A stretch of 64,000 nt of DNA, from NCBI GenBank assembly GCA_012837155.1, contig CP051546.1, positions 2,731,699 through 2,795,698 on the forward strand, written 5' to 3'. The notes beneath the pieces were generated by a model, which saw nothing but the letters and a program-made list of their open reading frames with translations, had not been told where the DNA came from and did no database searches. The position numbers were made by a program, and so were the translations under genes. The DNA comes from Flavobacterium sp. Lineage in GTDB: Bacteria > Bacteroidota > Bacteroidia > Flavobacteriales > Flavobacteriaceae. Shown here in pieces: positions 19,396-28,016 of the stretch (position 1 is the first letter of the stretch; every line of letters begins with the position of its first letter).

Positions 19396-19764
19396 CTATT
19401 TTTCTGGCTTGCCATTGGCAATCCATTTATCAATCAATGCAATAGATGCATCTGATAATTTTGGTCCTCCTTGTGGCATTAATGCACCTGTTGTTCCTTT
19501 AATTCTTCCTATCATTGCAGTAGCTGAAGCACTTACCTGAGCATACGTCTGATATGGATTTCCACTTTGAACACCACCAGCACCATGACACGTAATACAT
19601 TTGCTATCGATTATTGATTTAATATCCGCATTGTAAGTAGGGTTCGTTACTGTACCTCCGCCACCCGCAGGAGGCGTTGGTATTGGAGCTGAATCACTAC
19701 CACTACATGACACCATTGCTAAAGCAACCACTAATACTGAACCGATTTTTTTGATTGTTTTCAT
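19396..19764 (-). CDS. Small c-type cytochrome lipoprotein
   Basis: The 122-residue protein has a lipoprotein signal (MVSCSGSD; Cys about residue 20), a Gly/Pro-rich linker and a single heme c site CITCHGAGG (about residues 56-64). A distal part LMPQGGPKLSDASIALIDKWI matches the PSD1/planctomycete-like cytochrome C-terminus, with a Met that can be the axial ligand. It would be anchored at the periplasmic face and carry electrons or act as a heme sensor. It is located between the YceI gene and the DUF5777 gene on the same strand. Confidence 0.9.
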   Translation of the reverse strand: MKTIKKIGSVLVVALAMVSCSGSDSAPIPTPPAGGGGTVTNPTYNADIKSIIDSKCITCHGAGGVQSGNPYQTYAQVSASATAMIGRIKGTTGALMPQGGPKLSDASIALIDKWIANGKPEK

Positions 19765-19801
19765 TGTTTTTAATTGTTAAAAAATTGATTTGGGGCTATT
19801 C

Positions 19802-20655
19802 CTAAAATACTCTATACATATTGAATCCAAAATAGATTCCTTTTCCGTTCCATTGTCCTGTAGTGTTAGAAAAACAGCTACATCATTTAATGGTTGACTA
19901 TTAGAGAACACCATTTGAAAAAACGTGTCCCCCTGTTTCTATATCCAATCCCGCAGTCAACGGATTGTGAAATAATTCGTGCTCTACTGCATTTAACCGA
20001 GTACCGTATTCTAGATTCAAACTCAATCGCTTGGTTAGTTTGTATCGTCCTCCTGTCCCTAAAACATAGATATCCTTGCGATCCTGAGCATAATTATCTA
20101 AGTAATTTTTATGAATATACATAGGCGTTAACTCCAGCGAAAAGGAATTAGAAAATTTTCTCGAAATCAACAATTGCGAAGAATACGCCAATCGATCGTT
20201 AAATATCAATCCAGGGTAATTATCCTTCTTTTTAGCACTATTAATATCCATTGTGTGATAGCCTACAATAGTTACTGGAAATCCGTCTATTTCTTGACTA
20301 GCAATTCGATATTTCAAGCCCAGTTCGTATATCTTATTATATGTTTGTCTAGATAATCCTATTGACAACCCATCGGTTACCCCATAAATTCCTCCAATTT
20401 TCGTATACGCATTATCTAATCCAAAAAAATTATCCAATCCGTTAGTTAAATCCCCAAAACGGTGTGCAATTAGCACATAAAATTCGCCTTTTGCGGCTAT
20501 TTTGGTCGATTGCATATTTCCTATTTGTAAGGCTTTAAATGCGGCAACTTCTTTTTCTTTTCCTGAAGTTTTAGTATCCAATTGATTGAGCAAATCATCC
20601 TGTGCAAAAGTGACACTACAAAAAACAAAGCGAAAAGTACAGTAATTTTCTTCAT
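19802..20655 (-). CDS. DUF5777 family outer-membrane beta-barrel protein, frame breaks at both ends
   Basis: The central 230 residues are open and show alternating barrel strands with LIAHRFGDL, GLSIGLSRQTYNKIYELGLKYR and GTRLNAVEHELFHNPLTAGLDIETGGHVF, as in DUF5777. The signal peptide (start MKKITVLFAL at 20655) is in another frame and joins if the A6 at 20620-20625 is A7 (giving VTFAQDDL). The C-terminus joins if A6 at 19918-19923 is A5 and A5 at 19870-19874 is A6, giving a barrel-type end YFGFNMYRVF. All three are run-length changes, and together they restore 285 codons. Function is unknown; family members occur next to YceI and heme proteins, as here. Confidence 0.8.
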
Positions 20656-20665
20656 TTAATTTAAT

Positions 20666-21055
20666 TTAATTTTTAGTTATATAACATTGATCTAATTTTA
20701 ATTCACCCAACAAATCGTCATAACCCACCACTCGTCCTTTGACTGTTACCAAATCCCCTTCTTTTACGTCCGAATTAGCTTCTTTTAAATTGCAAATTAC
20801 ATTGCCATCGAGTACTACATCTAAATCTTTTGTGCTGGATATTTTTCCAGAAATAGCAACTGCTTTCTCTAAATATTTTTTATTAGCCATTTCCAGATTC
20901 GTTGTAAACTCAGTCGCAATTGATTGAGAAGTTACTGTAAAAACAGCTTCTTCAGTAGCTAAATTTCTTGCTCCTCCATGCATTGCGTAATAATAACCTG
21001 AACCCGCAGCAATGAGAATGATTAAAAATCCAATTCCTATTATTTTTTTCTTCAT
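20666..21055 (-). CDS. OB-fold (tRNA_anti-like) membrane-anchored protein
   Basis: The 129-residue protein has an N-terminal transmembrane or signal segment (residues 4-22, IIGIGFLIILIAAGSG) and a C-terminal OB-fold of the tRNA_anti-like type (ISGKISSTKDLDVVLDG, then KEGDLVTVKGRVVGYDD). Bacterial members with a leading membrane segment are predicted periplasmic and have no known RNA substrate. It is the first gene of the set that continues with the DUF5777 barrel, the cytochrome and YceI, so a shared envelope role is likely but undefined. Confidence 0.82.
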   Translation of the reverse strand: MKKKIIGIGFLIILIAAGSGYYYAMHGGARNLATEEAVFTVTSQSIATEFTTNLEMANKKYLEKAVAISGKISSTKDLDVVLDGNVICNLKEANSDVKEGDLVTVKGRVVGYDDLLGELKLDQCYITKN

Positions 21056-21922
21056 AATCTATTACTTTAAAAAAATACATTATTACTCAGCAAATGTAAA
21101 ATTACATTTTTTTCTTTTTTGTAAAATAGCTGACATTTGACAAACATTATCCAAATATAAAAACATTTAGACTTACCAAAACATCAAATAAAAAGTTATA
21201 CGTTATAATCAAATAATCAAAATCTATCTCTTAGAACTTTCACTCCTTTTTACCCCAATAAAATCAAATGTGGAGCAATAAGTAAGTCGAAAGTTTTAAT
21301 GTCATAAAGTCAAACGAATGAATAGTGACAAAATCTATTTACAATCAAAGGCTTATATCATTTTATCAGATTTCAAAATGCAACATTATATCATAACTAT
21401 TACTTAATCCAAAAAAATCAGCTTCAACCAGTTAAATACTGGCTCAATAATTACACTTTCCGTTTTTTAATTTAGGCGATAAACCAACCTATACACCATT
21501 AGAGCTTGTCTCAAACGAAAAGGTTACATTCTTTCTTAAATTTAATACAATTAGAACGCAATACTTTTTAAAAAATTGGACAATCGCGCAAAAAAAGCAT
21601 CAAAAGTTGTGCCTTTTTACACGCTATCTGTTTTCAATAGTCATCCTTTTTGTATTAATTTCCTTTTATTCAAACCATTTTTTATCTAAAACCGTCTAAA
21701 ACTAACGGCTACTTTCTTTTTTTTTGAACTCAAAAAAAAAAAAAAAAACCACTACTGTCTTTCGATTAATAGTGGCTTGTTTATGTTTATGCTAAAAGTT
21801 TGCTCTATTGTAAAATAAAAAAAACAATCACAAATTTTACTTCTCCCATTCGACCTTTAATCTCAGGTCACAACTTTTTTTAGTATTTGTTTTCAAAAAA
21901 TTCTTATATTCTTCTAAACAAA
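21056..21922. other. Long intergenic stretch (~860 bp) without a supported gene
   Basis: No open frame here has recognisable protein features. The stretch holds a copy of the 125-bp dispersed repeat (21279-21403), a 17-A run (21732-21748) and a hairpin (CCACTA at 21749-21754, TAGTGG at 21770-21775) that may end transcription. The part between 21430 and 21700 reads like degenerate coding DNA, but I could not assign a family. It may be an old insertion scar. Confidence 0.5.
21279..21403 (+). repeat. 125-bp dispersed repeat, copy A
   Basis: It aligns without gaps to the reverse complement of 37477-37601, with 11 differences by my count, nearly all transitions. The first 50 bases are identical. 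A third, partial copy lies at 56413-56460. All copies are intergenic. The ends contain TAATGTC and GACATTA-like arms, compatible with a small non-autonomous element or an RNA hairpin. Confidence 0.8.
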
Positions 21923-23221
21923 TTAAAAATTTCTATCTACGTCAAATGCTTCAAGATATTCGGCAACTCGTTTTACGAAACTTCCGCCAAGAGCACCGTC
22001 TACAACACGATGGTCGTAACTATGCGAGAGAAACATTTTTTGGCGAATGCCAATAAAATCTCCTTCGGGAGTTTCTATAACGGCAGGCACTTTTCGGATT
22101 GCCCCAAGAGCAAGAATTCCCACCTGCGGCTGGTTGATAATTGGTGTTCCAAAAACGCTTCCAAAAGTACCCACATTGGTTACCGTATAAGTTCCTCCTT
22201 GCGTATCGTCTGGTTTTAGTTTTCCGGCTTTGGCACGACTTCCCAAATCATTTACGGCTTTTGCCATCCCAACAAGATTTAGCTGATCAGCATTTTTTAT
22301 TACTGGAACAATCAAATTTCCATTAGGTAACGAAGCCGCCATTCCAAGATTTATATGCTTCTTTTTGATGATAAATTCACCCTCTACACTAATATTCATC
22401 ATAGGAAAATCCTTCAATGCTTTGGCTACAGCCTCCATAAAAATAGGCGTAAAAGTCAATTTTTCTCCTTCTCTTTTTTCAAAAGTAGTTTTAACTTTTT
22501 CTCTCCATTTTACAATATTAGTCACATCAACCTCAATAAACGACTGTACATGAGCCGATGTTTGCACCGATGCCACCATATAACCCGAAATCAGTTTGCG
22601 CATTCTGTCCATTTCAATGATTTCATCGCTTCCGTTTACAGAAGTTGGTGCTGGCGCTAACTGTTGAACGCTAGCCATTGGTTTAATAGCTGCACTTTTT
22701 GGGCTTTCGTTTTTAGACTTTCGGCTTTCGACATAGCTCAAAATATCCTCTTTCGTAACTCTTCCATCTTTTCCTGAACCTGAAATATTTTCTAATTCTG
22801 AAACAGAAATTCCTTCTTCTTTAGCAATATTTTTAACCAATGGCGAAAAGAATTTTTCGGAATCTGAAAAATTAATTGGAGCTACGAGAGTTTCTTTGAC
22901 AGCTTCAACGTTTTTTTTCAATTTCCTCAACTTCAACTGGAACAACAGTTTCCGTTTTTACCTCTTGCGAAACCGAATTGGTTTCCGTTTCAATGATAGC
23001 AATCGTTTGACCTACTTGAACCAAGTCGTCTTTTCCAAACAACTGTTCAACTAAAATCCCCGAAACTTCGCTTGGCACCTCGCTATCCACTTTATCAGTG
23101 GCAATTTCAAGCACCGCTTCGTCGGCTTCGATTTTATCGCCAACTTGCTTTAACCAATTTGTTATAGTTGCTTCTGCAACGCTTTCTCCCATTTTGGAAG
23201 CTTTAATTCAAATCTTGCCAT
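21923..23221 (-). CDS. Dihydrolipoamide acyltransferase (E2) of a 2-oxoacid dehydrogenase complex, two frame breaks
   Basis: About 432 residues when joined. The N-terminal lipoyl domain has the lipoylation site EIATDKVDSEVPS. A peripheral-subunit-binding domain follows (SPLVKNIAKEEGISVSEL then GSGKDGRVTKEDIL). The C-terminal catalytic domain ends with the active-site SYDHRVVDGALGG (HxxxDG). It transfers acyl groups to CoA, probably in a branched-chain 2-oxoacid complex. The frame breaks at the T4 of 23192-23195 (needs T5; start MARFELKLPK at 23221) and at the T8 of 22911-22918 (needs T7). No E1 or E3 gene is adjacent. The catalytic domain is uninterrupted. Confidence 0.87.
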
Positions 23222-23333
23222 ATTGCTACCTTTTAAGGCGGTTTTAGTTTTATGCTTGCAAAATTAGTAATTATTTTTAGTTTTAATCACTAATTATATA
23301 AATTTACACGAATTCAGAAATTCGAAATTAAAA

Positions 23334-24476
23334 TCAAAAATCAAAAAAAATTACGACTTCTCCTCTATCAAAACTACTGTTGCTGCCAATCATAAAATTA
23401 GCCCCTTTAGGACGTATTTTAAAAGGAAAACCTTTGTTTTTGTTCACTTCCAAAGTCTCGATTATAGTTTTAAAATCGAGATAATTTTGGTCAAAAATAA
23501 TTTCTGAGGCTGTACTCTTCAAAAATGGCTGCGAAATATCTTGGCGTTTTACTGGTTTGCAAAGCTGCTTTTTTAATTTTTTCATCAGAATCTCATCCTC
23601 AGAAATCAAAATATAATTATCGGCTAATGATTTTGGAATTAATTTACCTTGAAATCGTTTAACCAAGGAAAAAAATACAACTCCTATTTTCATAAAAACA
23701 GAAAATAATAAGAATCCTCGAAAATGCTTTTTATAAAAAAAATGCATCGCTTCCTGAAAACGTTTCATATACATTCCGTCCTTAATTGTACTTTCCCCTT
23801 TATAATGAATGACCGAAGTTTCGTGAAAATAATAGTTTAACTTTCCTTTTTTTAGCACCATATAACTCAAATCAATATCGTCAGAATACATAAAGCAATT
23901 CTCGTCGAAACCTCCAATTTCATTATACAATTCCCGCTTCATTAGCATAAATGCCCCCACAAGAATAGCGACTTTTCCCGTTTCATTTTCCGATAAATGT
24001 TGAGCATAATACTTCCCGAATGCTTTTGGGAAAAGTTTATACAAACCAATTATTTTTGTAAAAGCCACAAAAGGTGTTGGAATTCCTCGTTTGCTTTCGG
24101 GCAAGAAATTTCCTGTTCCGTCAATGAGTTTTACGCCAACAATTCCAAAATTTTTTTGTTTTTCGGCAAAAGCCAACACTTTCGTAAAAGTATCTTCGCC
24201 CACAACCGTATCAGGATTTAAAATACAAATGTATTCGCCCTTTGCTTGACTTACTCCAATATTATTCCCTTTTGGGAAACCAATATTTTCTTTGTTTTCA
24301 ATGAGTTTCACGTTTGGAAAACGCTCTTTTATCATTACACAACTGGCGTCAGACGAATTATTATCGACTACAATAATTTCGCCATCAATCGTATTTAAAG
24401 CGCTTTCGACGCTTAAAACACATTGCTCCAGAAAATAGCGCACGTTATAATTGAGAATAATGACGGATAGTTGCAT
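23334..24476 (-). CDS. Glycosyltransferase family 2 protein
   Basis: A 380-residue GT-A fold enzyme starting SVIILNYNVRYFLEQCV, with IIVVDNNSSDAS, the nucleotide-sugar site ILNPDTVV (residues about 85-92) and the acceptor/catalytic region GGFDENCFMYSDDIDLSY. A C-terminal hydrophobic segment (FLLFSVFMKIGVVFFSLV, about residues 255-272) suggests membrane attachment. It resembles rhamnosyl-type transferases of surface polysaccharide or flavobacterial envelope synthesis, but the donor and acceptor are unknown. The gene is followed after about 110 bp by the E2 gene on the same strand; no other polysaccharide genes are near. Confidence 0.9.
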   Translation of the reverse strand: MQLSVIILNYNVRYFLEQCVLSVESALNTIDGEIIVVDNNSSDASCVMIKERFPNVKLIENKENIGFPKGNNIGVSQAKGEYICILNPDTVVGEDTFTKVLAFAEKQKNFGIVGVKLIDGTGNFLPESKRGIPTPFVAFTKIIGLYKLFPKAFGKYYAQHLSENETGKVAILVGAFMLMKRELYNEIGGFDENCFMYSDDIDLSYMVLKKGKLNYYFHETSVIHYKGESTIKDGMYMKRFQEAMHFFYKKHFRGFLLFSVFMKIGVVFFSLVKRFQGKLIPKSLADNYILISEDEILMKKLKKQLCKPVKRQDISQPFLKSTASEIIFDQNYLDFKTIIETLEVNKNKGFPFKIRPKGANFMIGSNSSFDRGEVVIFFDF

Positions 24477-24484
24477 TTATGAAA

Positions 24485-25810
24485 TTATTTACTAGTACTT
24501 CTCCCTTTCAAATCGAGTTTTTCAAAATTACCAAGAATATCTTCATAGTTTTTTTTAACATTTAAAATATCTTCTTTAGTCAATAAACCAAATGTAAACT
24601 GGTTATCTAGTAAAACTTCTTTCAGATTAACAATTTGTGTTGAATTTGAACTCTTACCAACCCTTCCATCAAGCTTATCAATTAATTGGCAATTATCAAA
24701 AGTATAACTAATATCAAGTACATCACATCCATTAAAATTCAATTCCATCGATGTTCTATTTATTTTAAAATTATAAAAACTACTTCCTTGAAAATTATTT
24801 CCACCTAACATTTCTGTTAATGTTAAATCAACATTTTTGAAGTTTGAAAAAGAAAAATCATTTTTTATAATATTTGAATTCAAATGACTTGTATTATTAA
24901 AAAAGCAACAAATAAATTTAGTGCTCGAAAAATCACAATTATCAAAATTTACATTTTTAAAAATAGTTGATAAAAAATTAGTCGCAAGTACACTTGAATT
25001 CTCAAAATTACTATTCTCAATTTCTGTAAGATGGAAAAGAGTTCCGTGAAGATCCTCACCAAAAAAATTAGTAGATTTAATTTTTGAAATACTAAATTGT
25101 GATTTTCCTAAATTCGCTTCAGAAAAAACCACATCATTTATATACATAGGAAATAAACTAAATGAAAGATCAAACCCACCAAAATTGACATTATCAATAT
25201 CAATTGACATCAAATTACAATTACTTAAATTCCCTTTCAATCCATTATATGGATTGACTTCTTCATCTTTTGACTTAAATAAATAATTAATTATAGTTTG
25301 TATAATTGTTGGACTAAAATCATCAGCATTCTTTTTATATACATCAGTACTTGACCTAATAAAACTTGTCATAATATTAAAAACCACTTCCGCATAATTG
25401 CTAGGATTTTCTCTAGCAATTTGGTTAAGTTCAGCTATTCCTCCCAAAATTATGGGTTCTTTTTCACTTCCCAAATGTTCAATTGCATTTTTAAATCTTT
25501 CATCTATTTGAGATTTCCTTGACAACTCTAATTGGTCTGATTGTTTATCAATGGCTTTCCCTTGTAACAAAATACCACGTTCCATTGATTTAGACTTCCT
25601 GAAATTAAGATACAAACTATACAAAATCCCTAACCCTCCAATTACAGTAAGTAAAATTTTGAATAATTCTCCATTCCTGTTTTCATCAATTGGATAAAGC
25701 CAACAAGCAAAGTCCTCATAACATATCAAAAAAAAACTTCTGTGATAATATAAAAATCCAATAATTAAAATAAATAACCAAAAACATGTTTTTTTCATAT
25801 TATTTAACAT
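24485..25810 (-). CDS. Membrane protein with C-terminal pentapeptide-like repeats
   Basis: The 441-residue protein has two N-terminal membrane segments (about residues 7-32 and 50-68), then a charged helical part with RFKNAIEHLGSEKEPIILGG and LNQIAREN. From about residue 190 it has irregular pentapeptide-like repeats (A/C/S/T-x-L/F pattern: GLKGNLSNCNL, NSNFENSS, NVNFDNCDF), which form a right-handed beta-helix. Membrane pentapeptide proteins with this ERF..AIEHLGS linker are widespread but uncharacterised. The gene is very AT-rich and lies in an accessory region. IS1595 is inserted exactly at its start: the first ATG (25808-25810) is inside the target duplication, and a second in-frame ATG is at 25796-25798. 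Confidence 0.75.
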   Translation of the reverse strand: MLNNMKKTCFWLFILIIGFLYYHRSFFLICYEDFACWLYPIDENRNGELFKILLTVIGGLGILYSLYLNFRKSKSMERGILLQGKAIDKQSDQLELSRKSQIDERFKNAIEHLGSEKEPIILGGIAELNQIARENPSNYAEVVFNIMTSFIRSSTDVYKKNADDFSPTIIQTIINYLFKSKDEEVNPYNGLKGNLSNCNLMSIDIDNVNFGGFDLSFSLFPMYINDVVFSEANLGKSQFSISKIKSTNFFGEDLHGTLFHLTEIENSNFENSSVLATNFLSTIFKNVNFDNCDFSSTKFICCFFNNTSHLNSNIIKNDFSFSNFKNVDLTLTEMLGGNNFQGSSFYNFKINRTSMELNFNGCDVLDISYTFDNCQLIDKLDGRVGKSSNSTQIVNLKEVLLDNQFTFGLLTKEDILNVKKNYEDILGNFEKLDLKGRSTSK

Positions 25811-25813
25811 TTT

Positions 25814-26798
25814 TTGATTGTCCGTTTTTAGTCATAACCCTGTAATGCTTGCTATTACTAGTCTATCAAATAATTTTTCCTCAAAATACCGTCTATTAAG
25901 CTTGTAAACGAACTCGTTTAGGTATAATTGGAGATATTTTCCTTTAATTTTGTGGAAATTTCCTAAGAAATTCCTTTTAGCATTACTAATTGCAATATGT
26001 ACCCATCTTAAAGTTTCTGTTGTTGTTTCTTTATTCGATTTTTCTGTAATATGTATCTCTACATAATCTGCAATATCTATATATGATGTGCTTTTGTCTG
26101 TAAATAGAATACTTTTTTCAGAAATAGATTCCTGGATTGTTTGATTTATCTGTTCCGATGTATGATCTGTCAAGACCTTTGCTTTAAAATATCTGCAATG
26201 ATTTGATTTTCCCCCAGTTTCAATATCTTCTAAAATTGTTGACTCTGCCATAATTGCAACGTTGGATTTTCCAACAGCACCACGCCCACGAATTCCTTTT
26301 TCTTGTTCAATTTCAGAAGATTCAATTGTAAAATATCCTTCGTCAAATTCAATCATTCCTTCCAGAGTATAACGCGCATCCCTATTACCCATTGCTTTTC
26401 GCAACTTATGAACCATAGACCAAACTGGTTCGTAACGTTTCAAACCCAGCTGCTTTTGAATTTCTTTACTTGAGAATCCTTTTTTTGTTGCCGTTAAAAG
26501 GAACATCGTTTTGTACCAAATCAAAAATGATAAATTAGAACTTTGCATTATCGTTCCGCTACGTAACGAAATTCTGCTCCTACATTTTTTACATTCATAA
26601 CTCCATCTGCTTTTTATCCAAAAATGTTCTTTGCTTCCGCATTTACATTGAACTCCGATTTTATCTCTTTCTTCTTTAAAATGAAGTCTACAAGACTCTT
26701 CACTCCCAAAATTTGCCGTAAAATTGAATAGATTCATCGCTATTTTTTTATCAAATATAAGGCTTTTTATTCAATTATGTGTAATTACGGACAATCAA
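25814..26798. mobile_element. IS1595-family insertion sequence, complete
   Basis: A 985-bp element with terminal inverted repeats starting TTGATTGTCCGT and 8-bp target duplications AACATTTT at 25806-25813 and 26799-26806. It holds one intact transposase on the minus strand. The duplications are perfect, so the insertion is probably recent. It separates the pentapeptide gene from its original upstream DNA. Confidence 0.92.
25832..26737 (-). CDS. IS1595-family transposase
   Basis: The 301-residue protein has an N-terminal zinc ribbon (CKCGSKEHFW, then YECKKCRSR) and a DDE-type core of the ISXO2-like/IS1595 class: IEFDEGYFTIE with the first acidic residue, VLTDHTSEQ and SILFTDKSTSY for the second, and a late catalytic HIAISNAKRNFLGNFH segment characteristic of the family, which uses Asn/His near the third acid. 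The frame is complete and fills the element. It should be active as far as the sequence shows. Confidence 0.92.
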   Translation of the reverse strand: MNLFNFTANFGSEESCRLHFKEERDKIGVQCKCGSKEHFWIKSRWSYECKKCRSRISLRSGTIMQSSNLSFLIWYKTMFLLTATKKGFSSKEIQKQLGLKRYEPVWSMVHKLRKAMGNRDARYTLEGMIEFDEGYFTIESSEIEQEKGIRGRGAVGKSNVAIMAESTILEDIETGGKSNHCRYFKAKVLTDHTSEQINQTIQESISEKSILFTDKSTSYIDIADYVEIHITEKSNKETTTETLRWVHIAISNAKRNFLGNFHKIKGKYLQLYLNEFVYKLNRRYFEEKLFDRLVIASITGL

Positions 26799-26816
26799 AA
26801 CATTTTAGAAATAAAT

Positions 26817-27130
26817 CTACTCTATTTGTTGTAACATTTTTTTAATCTGATTTAAATTTTGCTTGTTATTCCAAAATAAAATCAAATCGATTTGAGATTT
26901 ATTTTCAATGATTTATAATATAATGTGGTTTGCTTTGAAATTACCAATGAATAACAATTGTATTCGATTTTGTAAATTCCGATTGTAGCATTTTTCGACA
27001 AACGTTCTAAATTTTCACTAACTAATAAAGCAAATTGATTGGCTTCAAATTGATTCCATTTCCTTAAAATAAAATAAATTTCCTCTGAAAATGTTATTTC
27101 AGACAGCGGTTGCCAGTTGATTTTGAACAT
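26817..27130 (-). CDS. RelE/ParE-superfamily toxin, one frame break
   Basis: Reconstructed 104 residues: start MFKINWQPLSEITF at 27130, middle KWNQFEANQFALLVSENLERL, and core strand YKIEYNCYSLVISKQTTLYYK. The open frame stops early at 26882, but one more A in the run at 26902-26905 gives the usual ParE end (SQIDLILFWNNKQN) and a stop at 26817. ParE proteins poison DNA gyrase, whereas RelE proteins cut ribosome-bound mRNA; which applies here cannot be told. It starts 2 bp after the antitoxin stop. The downstream IS1595 copy lies only 11 bp beyond its end. Confidence 0.72.
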
Positions 27131-27132
27131 TT

Positions 27133-27363
27133 TTACTTGAAACTGTGTTTTAATTTCATTTCTGCCCAAACTTCCTCATGTGGTTTACCCAAATCCATTT
27201 CACTTTGTTTCAAACCAATTTCAAGCATTTTTTTTAACACTATTTCTTGCTCATCGGTATTAGCTGGGTCTAGTTTTTCTTTGAAAGTTGTAAGATAAAC
27301 TGCCGCAGGTTCTTGAACAATATCAGGATTATTTTCTGCTAAATATTTTTTTTGTTTATTCAT
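27133..27363 (-). CDS. Antitoxin partner of the 26817-27130 toxin
   Basis: A 76-residue soluble protein without a recognised DNA-binding motif: MNKQKKYLAENNPDIVQEPA, then YLTTFKEKLDPAN and a Glu/Lys-rich helix. Its size, its place directly upstream of a ParE-like toxin and the 2-bp gap make it the antitoxin of the pair. The start codon lies at the edge of a direct repeat (27358-27486) that contains the shared upstream region. The family is not known to me. Confidence 0.65.
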   Translation of the reverse strand: MNKQKKYLAENNPDIVQEPAAVYLTTFKEKLDPANTDEQEIVLKKMLEIGLKQSEMDLGKPHEEVWAEMKLKHSFK

Positions 27364-27486
27364 AATTCAAATAAAATTAATTGCTCAAAATTATACTATT
27401 TTTTAATCCAAACTTTGTCAAAGTTTTAAAACTTATAACTTGGAACAAAAACCTTTCTTTTACAAAAAAAATACACTTGTGAATTA
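27358..27486 (+). repeat. ~129-bp direct repeat, left copy (degraded ABC-F promoter)
   Basis: It is about 94% identical by eye to 28011-28140. The copy runs from the antitoxin start codon (ATTCAT) to GTGAATTA, which in the right copy is the start of the ABC-F gene. Here the -7 box reads TTCTTTTA instead of TACTTTTG, so this promoter copy has decayed. Its last bases supply the stop codon of the toxin gene at 27484-27774. Confidence 0.88.
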
Positions 27487-27774
27487 TTTTTTAAGCTTTT
27501 TAGGATTTCGTTTAGTATTAAAAACCCTTAAAATCACAATGCTGTCTTCCTCTACTGAATAAATAATTTTAAAGTTCCAAATTACTACAAATCTAACTTT
27601 TTCGATATTGATTATGGGTTCAACGGGAAATTTATAAGGATAATCAGCCAGAGAAATAGCCAAATCATAAATTGAATTGAAAACTAAAATAGCATTTTGT
27701 GGACTTTCTATTTTAATGTATTTATAGATGACTTCAAGTTCGTCTAACGCCTTTTTTCTCCATATTACTTCCAC
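27484..27774 (-). CDS. RelE/ParE-family toxin
   Basis: A complete 96-residue toxin: GTG start at 27772-27774, opening VEVIWRKKALDELEVIYKYI, then FNSIYDLAISLADYP, the basic strand EKVRFVVIWNFKIIYSVEE and a C-terminal VFNTKRNPKKLKK with the conserved RxNP ending of ParE. It shares one base with the antitoxin stop (TAG/GTG overlap), which indicates translational coupling. Its stop codon lies inside the left direct repeat, so the cassette boundary coincides with the gene end. Gyrase poisoning is the family function; no direct evidence here. Confidence 0.85.
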   Translation of the reverse strand: MEVIWRKKALDELEVIYKYIKIESPQNAILVFNSIYDLAISLADYPYKFPVEPIINIEKVRFVVIWNFKIIYSVEEDSIVILRVFNTKRNPKKLKK

Positions 27775-28016
27775 TATCCTATTATTTTTCTTTTCATTTC
27801 TTCGCTGGAATAGGTCTCCAATTTTCCCTCGGCGAGTAAATGCAAAGCATTATGAATATCATCAGCATATACTTTTTCAGAAATAGGATTTCCGTACATA
27901 TCAAAACCCACGACGTTTTCTTTATCAAGAAGTCTTGAAATTTTACTAAGAATTTTATCATTGTCTAGATTTAAAATTCTTTGTGTTATATTGATTTTTA
28001 ATGCTTCTGTATTCAT
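27774..28016 (-). CDS. Antitoxin partner of the 27484-27774 toxin
   Basis: An 80-residue protein: MNTEALKINITQRILNLDND, then KISRLLDKENVVGFDMYGNP and LAEGKLETYSSEEMKRKI. This small antitoxin type is common upstream of flavobacterial ParE toxins. The C-terminal helix probably wraps the toxin. The gene overlaps the toxin by one base. Its start codon begins the right-hand direct repeat; that repeat therefore supplies its own upstream region, and likely autoregulation would act there. Confidence 0.82.
   Translation of the reverse strand: MNTEALKINITQRILNLDNDKILSKISRLLDKENVVGFDMYGNPISEKVYADDIHNALHLLAEGKLETYSSEEMKRKIIG

Noticed and set aside
21430-21700. Degenerate coding remnant in the long gap
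   Set aside because: Short stretches look protein-like, but no continuous frame or family could be recognised, so it is only described as a scar.
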